Shown here: positions 42,610 to 50,690 of the stretch, piece by piece
Layout: each line of letters begins with the position of its first letter
Numbering within the stretch: position 1 is the first letter of the stretch
From: MGIIb-Q1 sp964342465
Lineage (GTDB): Archaea; Thermoplasmatota; Poseidoniia; Poseidoniales; Thalassarchaeaceae
NCBI GenBank assembly: GCA_964342465.1
Contig: CAYFFQ010000004.1
Coordinates: 99,975-163,974 of the forward strand
DNA length: 64,000 bases
Direction of reading: 5' to 3'
Notes under the pieces: generated by a model
What the model was told of the DNA's origin: nothing
Seen by the model: only the letters and a program-made list of their open reading frames with translations
Database searches by the model: none
Program-made: the position numbers and the translations under genes

Positions 42610-43830
42610 TCAAGTCCACTGCTCAATTCTCGTCTGGCGGCTCCTTGTATTGAACCAGCAACCCCTAAGTTTGTTCGGCTGAGAAATCTTCGGAGCGACA
42701 TGGTCTATGGCTGAAGAAAGGTTATCGAAAACCAAAGGCTTCTGTTTCATCGCTTCACGCATCGTCTCCCTGATGAGCCAGACACCGACAGGAGCCCAAT
42801 ATCCTTCACCTATATCGCGCCAGACAAGGGCAGCCGCTGAACGTCTCCTTCTTTCGAGATTTTCCAGTACGGCGAGTCGTGCAGAATAGTAGGCGCCGGT
42901 GATGTTGCTCGCGTACGAAGACCTCGGTACATCTTCCTCCCAATCCTCCAAGACCCTCTCATCCTTGCTCCACAGAGAGCCCCCCATCCACACTTCCAAC
43001 ATCTGAAACGCCCAGTATTCCGGTGTCAGAATCACTTGGAAATGGTTGTCGAGATAGTCCGCTTGGTAGACCTCAACCTTGTCTATGGTGGGGAAGTCTC
43101 GCACTTTACTCCAGATTTGTTTTCCGAGCATATCATCCACAGCAGTGATTGACCACCTCGTTGGAACCATACGTCGGCGACTTCTCTGCCCTAACAATCC
43201 AGCCGACAAGAGGCGACTGATATGGGTTTCACCGATGTTAGAGGTGGACAATTCTGAGATGGCAGTGGTGGCGAGAAGATGGGTTTCATCGACAACTCTG
43301 TCCACTTTTTTCGGGATGAATGGGTTGCTGGTGATGTCGGCTCGGACGACCTCACCGCTCGCTGCGTGTGGCCTTGCTAGCGAATCAAAGGTCGGTGTGC
43401 CGGTGAGTCGCAGCGGTTGTGAGAATTGCATTTCCACATCGACATCCTTGGCAGCCATCGCAATTTCCTGAGTGGTGGCCACTACTCGGGAAGGTGACGA
43501 AGCATCCTTCACTGAAACTTCGCTTCGTCCACGCACCAGATTGGCATGGCGGGCTGCGACAACCTCCAATGGTTGTCCGAACAAATCGGCGGGGTCTGCA
43601 GGCGACACCCCCTCCTCTCCCTGCATGGGGGGGTTGGCCTGAGGTCCGATGGAAACCTTGGGGTAGCCATATCTTCCCACGAAAAGAGACGGTGGGCTTG
43701 TGCCGTGAAAGGATTCAATCTGTAGGGCCGAGGAATTCGGCAACTGCCTTCTGACTTCAGCAAGGAGTGGGCACGGCTGAATACCACACATCGACCGCAC
43801 ACCGCGACAGTCGAGACACTCGGGGAACAT
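42610..43830 (-). CDS. nreA: Archaeal DNA repair protein Nre
   Basis: The 406-residue protein matches the archaeal Nre family: an N-terminal Cys cluster (CLDCRGVRSMCGIQPCPLL) that may bind zinc, the hallmark TSPPSLFVGRYGYPKVSIGP, the central TSNPFIPKKVDRVVDE and MVPTRWSITAVDDMLG segments, and a C-terminal W-rich part. Nre proteins work with PCNA in repair of DNA damage such as that caused by mitomycin C. The extreme C-terminus, QTRIEQWT, resembles a PCNA-interacting Q-x-x-h-x-x-aromatic motif, which is usual for NreA. It is convergent with the coiled-coil gene. Confidence 0.9.
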   Translation of the reverse strand: MFPECLDCRGVRSMCGIQPCPLLAEVRRQLPNSSALQIESFHGTSPPSLFVGRYGYPKVSIGPQANPPMQGEEGVSPADPADLFGQPLEVVAARHANLVRGRSEVSVKDASSPSRVVATTQEIAMAAKDVDVEMQFSQPLRLTGTPTFDSLARPHAASGEVVRADITSNPFIPKKVDRVVDETHLLATTAISELSTSNIGETHISRLLSAGLLGQRSRRRMVPTRWSITAVDDMLGKQIWSKVRDFPTIDKVEVYQADYLDNHFQVILTPEYWAFQMLEVWMGGSLWSKDERVLEDWEEDVPRSSYASNITGAYYSARLAVLENLERRRRSAAALVWRDIGEGYWAPVGVWLIRETMREAMKQKPLVFDNLSSAIDHVAPKISQPNKLRGCWFNTRSRQTRIEQWT

Positions 43831-43979
43831 CGCAGTAAACAGTGGTGCGAGAGTTCAAAGCAATATCCCTTCTTCTAGGAGGGGTGAGCCGTGTTCCGGA
43901 GGGGATGGGTTCCTCTCAGGAGTTGACCTCGGCCAGTCCGGCATCACCCTCAAATATGTGATTTGTAGGGGGGGCGGCA

Positions 43980-44222
43980 ATGGTCAGGAAGATGGGAAAG
44001 CCTCGACGCTCCTACGACAGGCAGTGGGACGAGATTGAAGAGATGCTCAGACTTGCCGAGGAGCGGGTGGCCGAGTGGAAGGAGTGGTTCGAGGAGTGCC
44101 GCGACAACGCCGATAAAGAGGGAATGAAGGAAGCAGCGCGGAACTACAAAGCTCTTCAAGGGGTCGTCAAATGTCTCAAGTGGGTGCTCGGCGAAGAAGG
44201 GGTGGACCATCCCCTAGAATGA
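43980..44222 (+). CDS. Small helical hypothetical protein
   Basis: This 80-residue protein is strongly charged and helical (WDEIEEMLRLAEERVAEWKE, then CRDNADKEGMKEAARNYKAL), with two Cys. No family is recognised. Amphipathic periodicity through the length, and a frame bounded by the repeat array that starts just downstream, make it a likely real gene. A GGGGGGGCGG run before the ATG could serve as ribosome site; an internal ATG at residue 5 is an alternative. Confidence 0.55.
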   Translation: MVRKMGKPRRSYDRQWDEIEEMLRLAEERVAEWKEWFEECRDNADKEGMKEAARNYKALQGVVKCLKWVLGEEGVDHPLE

Positions 44223-44250
44223 CTCTTCACTCTGCTGTCAGTCTCGCAAC

Positions 44251-44430
44251 ATGAAGGGGAATGGTCAGCGAGGCTGCTACTCTGTTCAGCGCTCCCGCCC
44301 GTCATCCGATATGACGGTGAAAGGTCCGCGAGGCGGCCACTCTGTTCAGCGCTCCCGCCCGTCACCCGATATGACGGTGAAAGGTCAGCGAGGCGGCCAC
44401 TCTGTTCAGCCCTCCCGCCCGTCGCCCTAT
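44251..44430. repeat. Tandem array, 60-bp period, three copies
   Basis: Three units of exactly 60 bases begin at 44251, 44311 and 44371, each with CACTCTGTTCAGC and CTCCCGCCCGTC. The first is the most divergent. The array starts 28 bases after the stop of the small helical gene and fills most of the 44223-44549 gap. Since 60 is a multiple of three it can be translated as a 20-residue repeat, but the arrays elsewhere with non-multiple periods make a non-coding reading more likely. Confidence 0.9.
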
Positions 44431-44549
44431 TATTGGGGGAAAAGTATTTTCAGGTCAGATGGTAATTGGTCACGATAGTCTCCGTGAAATGAACCTGGGC
44501 GCACCGCCAACATTGATGAAAGGGAGTCATCTCGGCCGCTCTGATTGCG

Positions 44550-45533
44550 ATGGCGATTGACCTCAATGAGATGAGATACGGCACTGAACTGCTGAAGCGT
44601 GGCTTCGCCACGATGCAAGAAGGAGGCGTGATAATGGATGTTGTCACTCCCGAACAGGCGGCTGTTGCGGAGGATGCCGGAGCTAGTGCCGTGATGGCCC
44701 TTGAGAGAGTTCCTGCCGACATCCGAGCAGACGGAGGCGTCGCTCGAATGAGCCATCCGGACCTCATCAATGGAATCATGGAGACGACCAGCATTCCACT
44801 CATGGCGAAAGCGAGAATCGGACATTCAGAGGAGGCGCGAGTCCTTGAATCCCTCGGTGTGGACATGGTGGATGAATCGGAGGTTCTCACCCCCGCAGAC
44901 CCGTTTTTCCACATTCCAAAAAGGGATTTCACTATTCCGTTTGTCTGTGGCTGCACAAACCTTTGGGAGGCTGTGCGGAGAATCCACGAGGGCGCGGCGA
45001 TGATTAGAACCAAGGGGGAAGCCGGCACCGGCAATGTGGTCAGCGCAGTTCAACACGCAAGATTGGTGGCGCAAGAGATTGAGTGGTTGCAATCCTCAGA
45101 TGAAGAGGAGTTCACGGATGCTGTCAGCGCCACGATGTCAGCATTCCTTCGCCTTGAGCAATCAAGTGAGGTTGAAATCGAAATGGTTCGGACTCCGTTC
45201 GGTACGGTTGATGAGTGCATCTCCGGAGTCGAGGAGATTCTGAACGACATTGTTCAGAGAGGGAGACTTCCCGTTGTCACCTTCTCAGCTGGCGGTATCG
45301 CCACCCCTGCTGATGCAGCATTGATGATGAACCATGGAATGGATGGCATATTCGTCGGTTCTGGAATCTTCAAGTCGGAAGACCCCGAGACCACAGCGAG
45401 GGCGATAGTCCACGCCACCCAGCACTTCAGCGATCCTGATGCGATTGCTGAGGCGTGCGCCATGATGGCGGCACCGATGGTGGGTCTAGAGATAGATACC
45501 CTCGAAGTCAGGATGGAAGAGAGGGGTCACTGA
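44550..45533 (+). CDS. pdxS: Pyridoxal 5'-phosphate synthase lyase subunit PdxS
   Basis: The 327-residue protein matches PdxS throughout: LLKRGFATMQEGGVIMDVV (family: ...MLKGGVIMDVV), GASAVMALERVPADIRADGGVARM, IPLMAKARIGHSEEARVLE, VDMVDESEVLTPAD, the active-site Lys in MIRTKGEAGTGNVV, and the C-terminal FSAGGIATPADAALMM and MDGIFVGSGIFKS. It forms PLP from ribose 5-phosphate, glyceraldehyde 3-phosphate and ammonia. The ammonia-supplying partner PdxT is not in the window. It is somewhat longer than usual because of an insertion near residue 190 (LQSSDEEEFTDAVSATMSAF). Confidence 0.96.
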   Translation: MAIDLNEMRYGTELLKRGFATMQEGGVIMDVVTPEQAAVAEDAGASAVMALERVPADIRADGGVARMSHPDLINGIMETTSIPLMAKARIGHSEEARVLESLGVDMVDESEVLTPADPFFHIPKRDFTIPFVCGCTNLWEAVRRIHEGAAMIRTKGEAGTGNVVSAVQHARLVAQEIEWLQSSDEEEFTDAVSATMSAFLRLEQSSEVEIEMVRTPFGTVDECISGVEEILNDIVQRGRLPVVTFSAGGIATPADAALMMNHGMDGIFVGSGIFKSEDPETTARAIVHATQHFSDPDAIAEACAMMAAPMVGLEIDTLEVRMEERGH

Positions 45534-45683
45534 ATTCAGACGGAGACATCGTTCACTTCGTTGAATTTGAGTCGCCTGACAATCGTGACCCGTTCTTTTT
45601 CTCATTTCCCATCGCCACATCAAACGTTTCAGTTAGGTGAGTCCGACTGACCTGCCAATTTGAGCCGACTGAGGATAGGACAT

Positions 45684-46466
45684 TCATTCTTCCAGTAGGG
45701 CAGCGAAGCACTGCCAAATCACTCCACGCATGTCTGAGGCCATCGACTCTATAGCGAAGTGGTCGATTTCGGCATCGGCATCGAGGGGATTTTTTCCCGC
45801 CGCCCAGTTGCTGGAGGCTATCAATCCGATGTGAGGGATACCAGTCTCTGCGACGAGTCTTGCTTCTGGCGAAATCGTCATGCTCGCAGCAGTAGCCCCG
45901 AGCCGATGGAAAGCATCGATTTCTGCTGGTGTCTCGAATTGTGGCCCATTCACATGGGAAACGACATGGTCAAGGGACAATTCTTCATCACGTTGCAGCA
46001 GTAGTACATCCCGCAAAAGGTCTCGCAGGTGAGCAGGATAGTGGTTGGTCATATCGGCATGATGAGCATTCTCCTCTGAGAAGGTCACAGGGTTGCTCAC
46101 AAGGTCGAGTGTGTGCATCGCCATACCGACGATACCGGGGGGAAATAGTGGGTCCATCGAACCCACCGACTGTATTGAAACGATGGCATCCGGCTGAGTA
46201 GCCTGCGCCGCTTTGACATTGGCGTGGTAGTTGATGAGATGAGGTGGAGTGATTGCCCCCTCCTCTCCGTGGTGGCGATGGATGATGAAAATCTTGGCTT
46301 CCTCATCGCCATTGTCGAGAGAGATGATTTCGACGGGAACATCGCCGTAATCGGTCTCAGCAACTGTCGAATCGGTGTTGGTGATGGAAAATGATGAGCC
46401 TGAGAGGTCGGCTTCAGCGACGAGTTGCTTCATGCCGGTGCCGCCGATGACGGCAACCCGACGCAT
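45684..46466 (-). CDS. mtnP: Purine nucleoside / 5'-methylthioadenosine phosphorylase family protein
   Basis: The 260-residue protein belongs to the trimeric PNP/MTAP family. Visible are the N-terminal phosphate loop VAVIGGTGMKQL, FIIHRHHGEEGAITPPHLINYHAN, the nucleoside site VVSHVNGPQFETPAEIDAFHRLGATAASMT, and the late IGLIASSNWAAG. It cleaves methylthioadenosine or a related purine nucleoside with phosphate, as part of methionine salvage or purine salvage. Substrate choice cannot be settled from sequence here. It is 12 bases downstream of the S3Ae gene, in the same direction, and convergent with pdxS. Confidence 0.88.
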   Translation of the reverse strand: MRRVAVIGGTGMKQLVAEADLSGSSFSITNTDSTVAETDYGDVPVEIISLDNGDEEAKIFIIHRHHGEEGAITPPHLINYHANVKAAQATQPDAIVSIQSVGSMDPLFPPGIVGMAMHTLDLVSNPVTFSEENAHHADMTNHYPAHLRDLLRDVLLLQRDEELSLDHVVSHVNGPQFETPAEIDAFHRLGATAASMTISPEARLVAETGIPHIGLIASSNWAAGKNPLDADAEIDHFAIESMASDMRGVIWQCFAALLEE

Positions 46467-46478
46467 CCCCTCATCACC

Positions 46479-47456
46479 TCACTCGCCGAGACGGGCGATG
46501 AGGTCGGCTTTCTTTCCGCTGACCGGCTTGCCAGCCTCTCTGCACATCTCCTTGAGTTGAGCGACAGTCTTGCCACTGAGGTCAACAGCGGCATCTCCTG
46601 CCTCTGCGACTTCAGCCTCGGCCTCTTCGCTCTCTTCCTCAATAACCACATCAGATGCCTCGGTTGAACCGTCAGCCTCCACATCGGAGTTGGAATCATC
46701 CGCTTCCTCTGCTTCATCTAACTCCGATTCTGCCGCTGCTTCTTCAGCCATCGCCTTCTCAAGAGCGGCGGCCTTCTTTGCCGCCATCTCTGCGTTAGCC
46801 CGTTTTTCATCCTCAAAGACTTCCTCGAGGGTTGGACCATCATCGGCGACAACACCAGATTGAATCAACTGAACCTTTCGCATCATCACCGACTTGGTCG
46901 GATTAACGTTTTTGATTGCATCGATGATCAACTGCTCCATAGAAGTGCCGAGAAGCCCTTTCTGAACGTCGAGCCAAGTGTGGCTGGCGGTGTGTTGGAG
47001 GATGGAATCGCGCATCAATTTGCGAATCTGACTCTTCTGGGAAGTCTTCAATCGAGCTGATGCGATGACAGTCGGTTTCATACGGATGTAGTATCCATCG
47101 GCAGTGACACAATCAATCACATCATCGACTCTTCCACGGTGGCGACGAATCTGCCGGCGCACATGGTCGTTGCCGATGGCCGAACCGATGAATTCGGTGA
47201 GGGCATCCTCACCGCGCGTCTCCGTGACGCGGAATCGCAACTTGACATTCATCTTGGAGAAGTCTCCATCGACTTCATTCTGTGTCGTTTCGTAGATTCT
47301 TCCCAACAGGTGTTCCGCCGTCTCACCAAGAGTCTCCCCAATAACCTTGTATTGCCACGGTAGTCGAGGTGCGCGGATGGTGTACCATCTCTTGGCCTTC
47401 CATTTGTCCCTCTGCTTTCTCGCTGCTGCTCTCGCCTTTGCTCCTTTCGCGGCCAT
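46479..47456 (-). CDS. rps3ae: Ribosomal protein S3Ae with acidic linker and C-terminal SAP domain
   Basis: The first ~205 of 325 residues are normal S3Ae: KQRDKWKAKRWYTIRAPRLP, LRFRVTETRGEDALTEFIG, DVIDCVTADGYYIRMKPTV and ILQHTASHTWLDVQKGLLG. Residues about 225-290 are an Ala/Glu/Asp-rich linker. Residues 291-325 form a SAP motif (LSGKTVAQLKEMCREAGKPV, then KKADLIARLG), the helix-extended-loop-helix that binds DNA or RNA in other proteins. S3Ae is a small-subunit ribosomal protein; a SAP tail is not part of the standard protein, which ends near 200. The gene has no ribosomal neighbours apart from the divergent RNA-binding gene. Confidence 0.93.
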   Translation of the reverse strand: MAAKGAKARAAARKQRDKWKAKRWYTIRAPRLPWQYKVIGETLGETAEHLLGRIYETTQNEVDGDFSKMNVKLRFRVTETRGEDALTEFIGSAIGNDHVRRQIRRHRGRVDDVIDCVTADGYYIRMKPTVIASARLKTSQKSQIRKLMRDSILQHTASHTWLDVQKGLLGTSMEQLIIDAIKNVNPTKSVMMRKVQLIQSGVVADDGPTLEEVFEDEKRANAEMAAKKAAALEKAMAEEAAAESELDEAEEADDSNSDVEADGSTEASDVVIEEESEEAEAEVAEAGDAAVDLSGKTVAQLKEMCREAGKPVSGKKADLIARLGE

Positions 47457-47625
47457 GTCTGAACACCTGTGGTCTTTCGGGGGCTACCCCATCAGCACCC
47501 CGCCGACCTACCCTCACTATTTGAACTAAACCTCAATGAAAAGGCACTAACCGTAGAGCGAGAAGAGTGCTATTGACATCCACCCACAAGTCTTGTCAGA
47601 CAGTCGTCTTTCATTTTTCCCTCGG

Positions 47626-47636
47626 CATCATAAATT
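47626..47636 (+). promoter_or_regulatory. TATA box for the RNA-binding protein gene
   Basis: CATAAATTA is centred about 30 bases before the ATG at 47660, the expected spacing for a leaderless or very short leader transcript. Confidence 0.45.
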
Positions 47637-47659
47637 AGGGAGAACCCGTCCACGCGCCC

Positions 47660-48190
47660 ATGCCCCTCCCCCTGCACAGGTTGGAGTATGTCGTTCACGC
47701 ATCTGGTCTCGCTGAAATCAACATAATATGCGATGCACTGGCTTGGCTGGTCGGTGACGAGAGACTGGTTGCGGTTGAAGAGACCAAATCATTTCACAAC
47801 TCTCCACTCTACATCATTACCGCCACAAGCGCCAAGAAAGGAGATGCGAGAAGAGCCCTCCCACGCCTCGGGGAGAGAACTCTATCTCTTCTGGCCGGAG
47901 GACTCGAATTGAGGTTGGATGAGGAGAACAACCTCCACTTTCGTCTAAGTCTCGATGAACTGGTGGCCGGCGAGATTGTTCTCATCAGCGCCACACACCC
48001 GATGACTCCAGTGAAGGCAAAGTGCAAGTTGGAAGTCTATCCTCGGGATACGCCATTAGAGGTGGCGGCAACAATGCTTGCAGATGCGGCAGAGGTGGCA
48101 CGGCGGAGAAATCTCCCCGAGAAACCTCCCCTGTATAGGATAACAGATGAGGAGCCCATTTCACATGAAAAAAATGAGAGCCCCACCTGA
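47660..48190 (+). CDS. COG1325-like RNA-binding / exosome-associated protein
   Basis: The first ~140 of 176 residues resemble the archaeal COG1325 RNA-binding family. They open with a strand HRLEYVVHASG, then a helix ending in WLVGDERL, then the 'his-x-asn-x-pro' segment KSFHNSPLYIITATS, a long helix with ALPRLGERTLSLLA, and closing strands LHFRLSLDELVAGEIVLI. Members are encoded near exosome or RNase P genes and have a predicted role in RNA processing. The C-terminal 35 residues look disordered, and the last codons lie inside a repeat that continues past the stop. The fit is by pattern only. Confidence 0.55.
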   Translation: MPLPLHRLEYVVHASGLAEINIICDALAWLVGDERLVAVEETKSFHNSPLYIITATSAKKGDARRALPRLGERTLSLLAGGLELRLDEENNLHFRLSLDELVAGEIVLISATHPMTPVKAKCKLEVYPRDTPLEVAATMLADAAEVARRRNLPEKPPLYRITDEEPISHEKNESPT

Positions 48191-48295
48191 TGACCCACTC
48201 CGCATGAAAACTCACCTGATGACCCACTTCACATCAACATGTGCGAGCACACCACCTGATGGCTCACTCCGCAGTATCATTCGCCTGAGACCCCT
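48145..48295. repeat. Degenerate repeats overlapping a gene 3' end
   Basis: Four imperfect copies of CACCTGATGACCCACT(T/C)C(A/G)CAT, spaced about 28-40 bases, run from about 48155 to 48290. The first lies inside the coding region and supplies the last residues and stop codon; the others are non-coding. Nothing else is seen in 48191-48437. Confidence 0.7.
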
Positions 48296-48437
48296 CTGGG
48301 ATAAACCAACTTAGGAAGCCAAATTGGTGAGAGGTTCCCCCCCTCTCCACACAACCATTCCGAGACTGGATTGCGCTACGGAGAAGATGAGTAAGTTCAT
48401 AGATGAGTGAGGGGCAGGGTCGCATTGAGGAATTGGA

Positions 48438-48710
48438 ATGCCCCACATAGTGACATCAGGATGCGTTGACAAGAAGTACCAGGAATGCGTGGCTGTCTGC
48501 CCGGTTGAGGCCTTCAGGGAGGCGGCCACATATCTGGTGATTGACCCCGATGAGTGCATTGATTGTGCTGCCTGTGTCGCCGAGTGCCCTGAAGAGGCGA
48601 TATTCGCAGATACCGATGTCCCTAGTGATGAAGAGGAGTGGATTGAGAGAAATGAGAAGGAAGCAATCCAACTACCCGTCGCGGAAGGCGATTCACCGGT
48701 TCTCGCTTGA
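48438..48710 (+). CDS. fdxA: 7Fe-type ferredoxin (FdxA-like)
   Basis: The 90-residue protein closely follows the FdxA pattern: PHIVTSGCVDKKYQECVAVCPVEAF, then YLVIDPDECIDCAACVAECPEEAI. C8 (region), C17 and the last Cys suit a [3Fe-4S] cluster, and the remaining four a [4Fe-4S]. The second Cys of a normal first 4Fe motif is replaced (C-V-D-K-K-Y), which is the feature separating 7Fe from 8Fe ferredoxins. A helical acidic tail follows. It is a cytosolic electron carrier. It is monocistronic by spacing, with about 96 bases to the next gene. Confidence 0.88.
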   Translation: MPHIVTSGCVDKKYQECVAVCPVEAFREAATYLVIDPDECIDCAACVAECPEEAIFADTDVPSDEEEWIERNEKEAIQLPVAEGDSPVLA

Positions 48711-48806
48711 GACGAATCACCTTCACCCCCACCCTTTCGCAGACAGTCATTCGTGACTTGCGTTCCATCGGCAATTATTTTCACCTCTCTGATAGACCCC
48801 CCCGTC

Positions 48807-49217
48807 ATGAGTGAGAGGGCGCGCGATGTGAGTGAGTGGATGGCTCATCCGAGACAAGCAGAGGTGGGGGATGCCCCTCGCCCCGATGGTTCATGGGAGA
48901 CGATGATGTGCCGAGTGGCGAGATTCCATGCGAAACACGATTTCGCTTCTCCTGACAACAATGGGCATGACATGGGCTACAGACTCGCTCTAATGATTGA
49001 GGAGTTGGGTGAGTTGTCGGCCGCCATCACCAAGCGCAAGCCGGCCGAAGAGGCTGCTGAGGAGTTGGCTGATGTATTCATTCTCACGCTCGGGAATGCT
49101 CTGGCGATGGAAGTCGATTTGGAAGCGGTTTTTCACCAGAAGATGGACCGCATCATGCAGCGCAAGGCGAGGCGAGGAAATCTCGGCATTCGCGTCACCG
49201 AATACACCGATGAATAA
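48807..49217 (+). CDS. MazG-like nucleotide pyrophosphohydrolase
   Basis: From the ATG at 48807 the protein has 136 residues; an upstream start at 48753 would add 18 non-conserved residues. It has the all-alpha NTP pyrophosphatase metal motifs: LALMIEELGELSAAI (E-E-x-x-E) and EEAAEELADVFILTL (E-x-x-D). It probably hydrolyses nucleoside triphosphates to monophosphates, cleaning the pool or regulating dNTP levels. It lies just before the convergent folA-thyA pair, which also concerns nucleotide supply, but no operon is shared. Confidence 0.8.
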   Translation: MSERARDVSEWMAHPRQAEVGDAPRPDGSWETMMCRVARFHAKHDFASPDNNGHDMGYRLALMIEELGELSAAITKRKPAEEAAEELADVFILTLGNALAMEVDLEAVFHQKMDRIMQRKARRGNLGIRVTEYTDE

Positions 49218-49275
49218 TGATGATGCGGCAACCCATCCAAAAAGGATGGCTGCTAGACGGGGCAGGCCGACTCGG

Positions 49276-49779
49276 TCAGGACTTTGGCTCATAGGTGGCG
49301 AATGCCATGTCATACTGGTTGTGTTCGTTTGCCCTTAAAGTTTCACGGCGGATCTCATCCCAATCATCCCAGTTGATGTATGGGAACCAAGTATCCCCTC
49401 CACCAACCTTTGCCTTCACATGAGTCACCAGCAATCTGTCACAATGGGGAAGAAGCGTGGCATAGATGGCTCCTCCGCCGATGACCCAAGCCCACCCATC
49501 CATTCCAGCATCGATTCCAGCGACATCCAAGGCATCGTCAATCGAATGAACGATTGTCACTCCGCCGACATACCACTCCATATCTCTAGTGAGGACAATA
49601 TTCAATCGCCCCGGTAGGGCGCGGCCAATCGCCTCGTATGTCTTCCGCCCCATGATTATCGGGCAACCCAATGTGCTTCGCTTGAAGTGAGCGAGGTCGG
49701 CAGGCAAGTGCCACGGCATCACTCCATCTCTGCCTATGACTCCATCCTCGTCCATGGCGACTATCATTCCGAGTTTCAC
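49276..49779 (-). CDS. folA: Dihydrofolate reductase
   Basis: The 167-residue protein follows bacterial DHFR: KLGMIVAMDEDGVIGRDGVMPWHLPADLAHFK at the N-terminus (with the catalytic Asp/Glu region and M20 loop), IIMGRKTYEAIGRALPGRLNIVLTRD, the strand-loop VIGGGAIYATLLPHCDRLLVTHV, and a closing TWFPYINWDDW. It reduces dihydrofolate with NADPH. The gene is 45 bases downstream of thyA in the same direction, the usual bacterial pair; it supports thymidylate production by recycling dihydrofolate. Confidence 0.95.
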   Translation of the reverse strand: MKLGMIVAMDEDGVIGRDGVMPWHLPADLAHFKRSTLGCPIIMGRKTYEAIGRALPGRLNIVLTRDMEWYVGGVTIVHSIDDALDVAGIDAGMDGWAWVIGGGAIYATLLPHCDRLLVTHVKAKVGGGDTWFPYINWDDWDEIRRETLRANEHNQYDMAFATYEPKS

Positions 49780-49823
49780 GATTCATCGCCTCCTGCTGGT
49801 CGCTGTCGCTACGGTTTGAAGAA

Positions 49824-50618
49824 TCACACACTTATAGGTGCAGCGATATGTGGATGGTGGTTATAGTCAATAATCTTAATGTCGTCGTAAGAGAAGTCGT
49901 CTATCTCACTACACTCGGGGTTGAGCCATAGTTCCGGCAGTTTGAGAGGGGTCCTTCCGACCTGTTCCCTCGCTTGGTCTAGGTGGTTGAGATAGAGATG
50001 AGCATCTCCAATGGTGTGGACAAATTCTCCCGGTTTCAAACCGCATACCTGTGCCATCATGCAAGTCAACAGACTATATGATGAGATGTTGAATGGGACG
50101 CCGAGAAAAACATCGGCACTTCTCTGATAGAGTTGGCATGATAACTCGCCGTTGGCGACATAGAATTGGAAGAACGCATGACATGGCATCAGTGCCATCT
50201 CATCTAGTTCACCAACATTCCATGCAGAAATGATGATTCTACGCGACTGCGGATTTTCACGCAGAGTCCGAACCGCTCTTCTCACTTGGTCGACCACTCG
50301 GCCATCTTTGCCCTCCCAGGCGCGCCACTGTTTCCCGTAGACGGGTCCCAGTTCACCACCCTCGTCCGCCCATTCATCCCATATTCTGACCCCGTTGTTC
50401 TGGAGGTAGTGCACATTCGTGTCTCCGGAGAGGAACCACAGTAGTTCGTGAATGACGCTCGGCCAGTGAACCCGTTTGGTGGTTATAGCGGGAAATCCCC
50501 TTCTCAGGTCATACCTTGTCTGGTGACCGAAAATCGAGAGGGTCCCCGTGCCGGTGCGGTCGTCCCTCTCCACTCCCTCGGAGAGGATGCCTCGCAGGAG
50601 TTGCAGATACTGTTCCAT
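49824..50618 (-). CDS. thyA: Thymidylate synthase
   Basis: The 264-residue protein is the bacterial-length ThyA: DRTGTGTLSIFGHQTRYDL, FPAITTKRVHWPSVIHELLWFLSGDTN, the catalytic Cys in ALMPCHAFFQFYV, YQRSADVFLGVPFNISSYSLL, and HTIGDAHLYLNHLDQAREQ, ending PHIAAPISV as in E. coli (which ends in -PVAI with similar context). It converts dUMP to dTMP using methylene-tetrahydrofolate. The choice of ThyA plus DHFR instead of flavin-dependent ThyX suggests uptake from bacteria. It is upstream of folA. Confidence 0.97.
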   Translation of the reverse strand: MEQYLQLLRGILSEGVERDDRTGTGTLSIFGHQTRYDLRRGFPAITTKRVHWPSVIHELLWFLSGDTNVHYLQNNGVRIWDEWADEGGELGPVYGKQWRAWEGKDGRVVDQVRRAVRTLRENPQSRRIIISAWNVGELDEMALMPCHAFFQFYVANGELSCQLYQRSADVFLGVPFNISSYSLLTCMMAQVCGLKPGEFVHTIGDAHLYLNHLDQAREQVGRTPLKLPELWLNPECSEIDDFSYDDIKIIDYNHHPHIAAPISV

Positions 50619-50690
50619 ACCGACGCCGAACCTCCCGCGTGTGAGCCGGCACTAAGAACAATGCGCTTCGCTCGCCGATTGCGTGAAGCC

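Noticed and set aside
44251..44478. ORF of 75 codons across the 60-bp array
   Set aside because: It consists almost only of repeat. Most arrays in the window have periods not divisible by three, so open frames across them are probably accidental.
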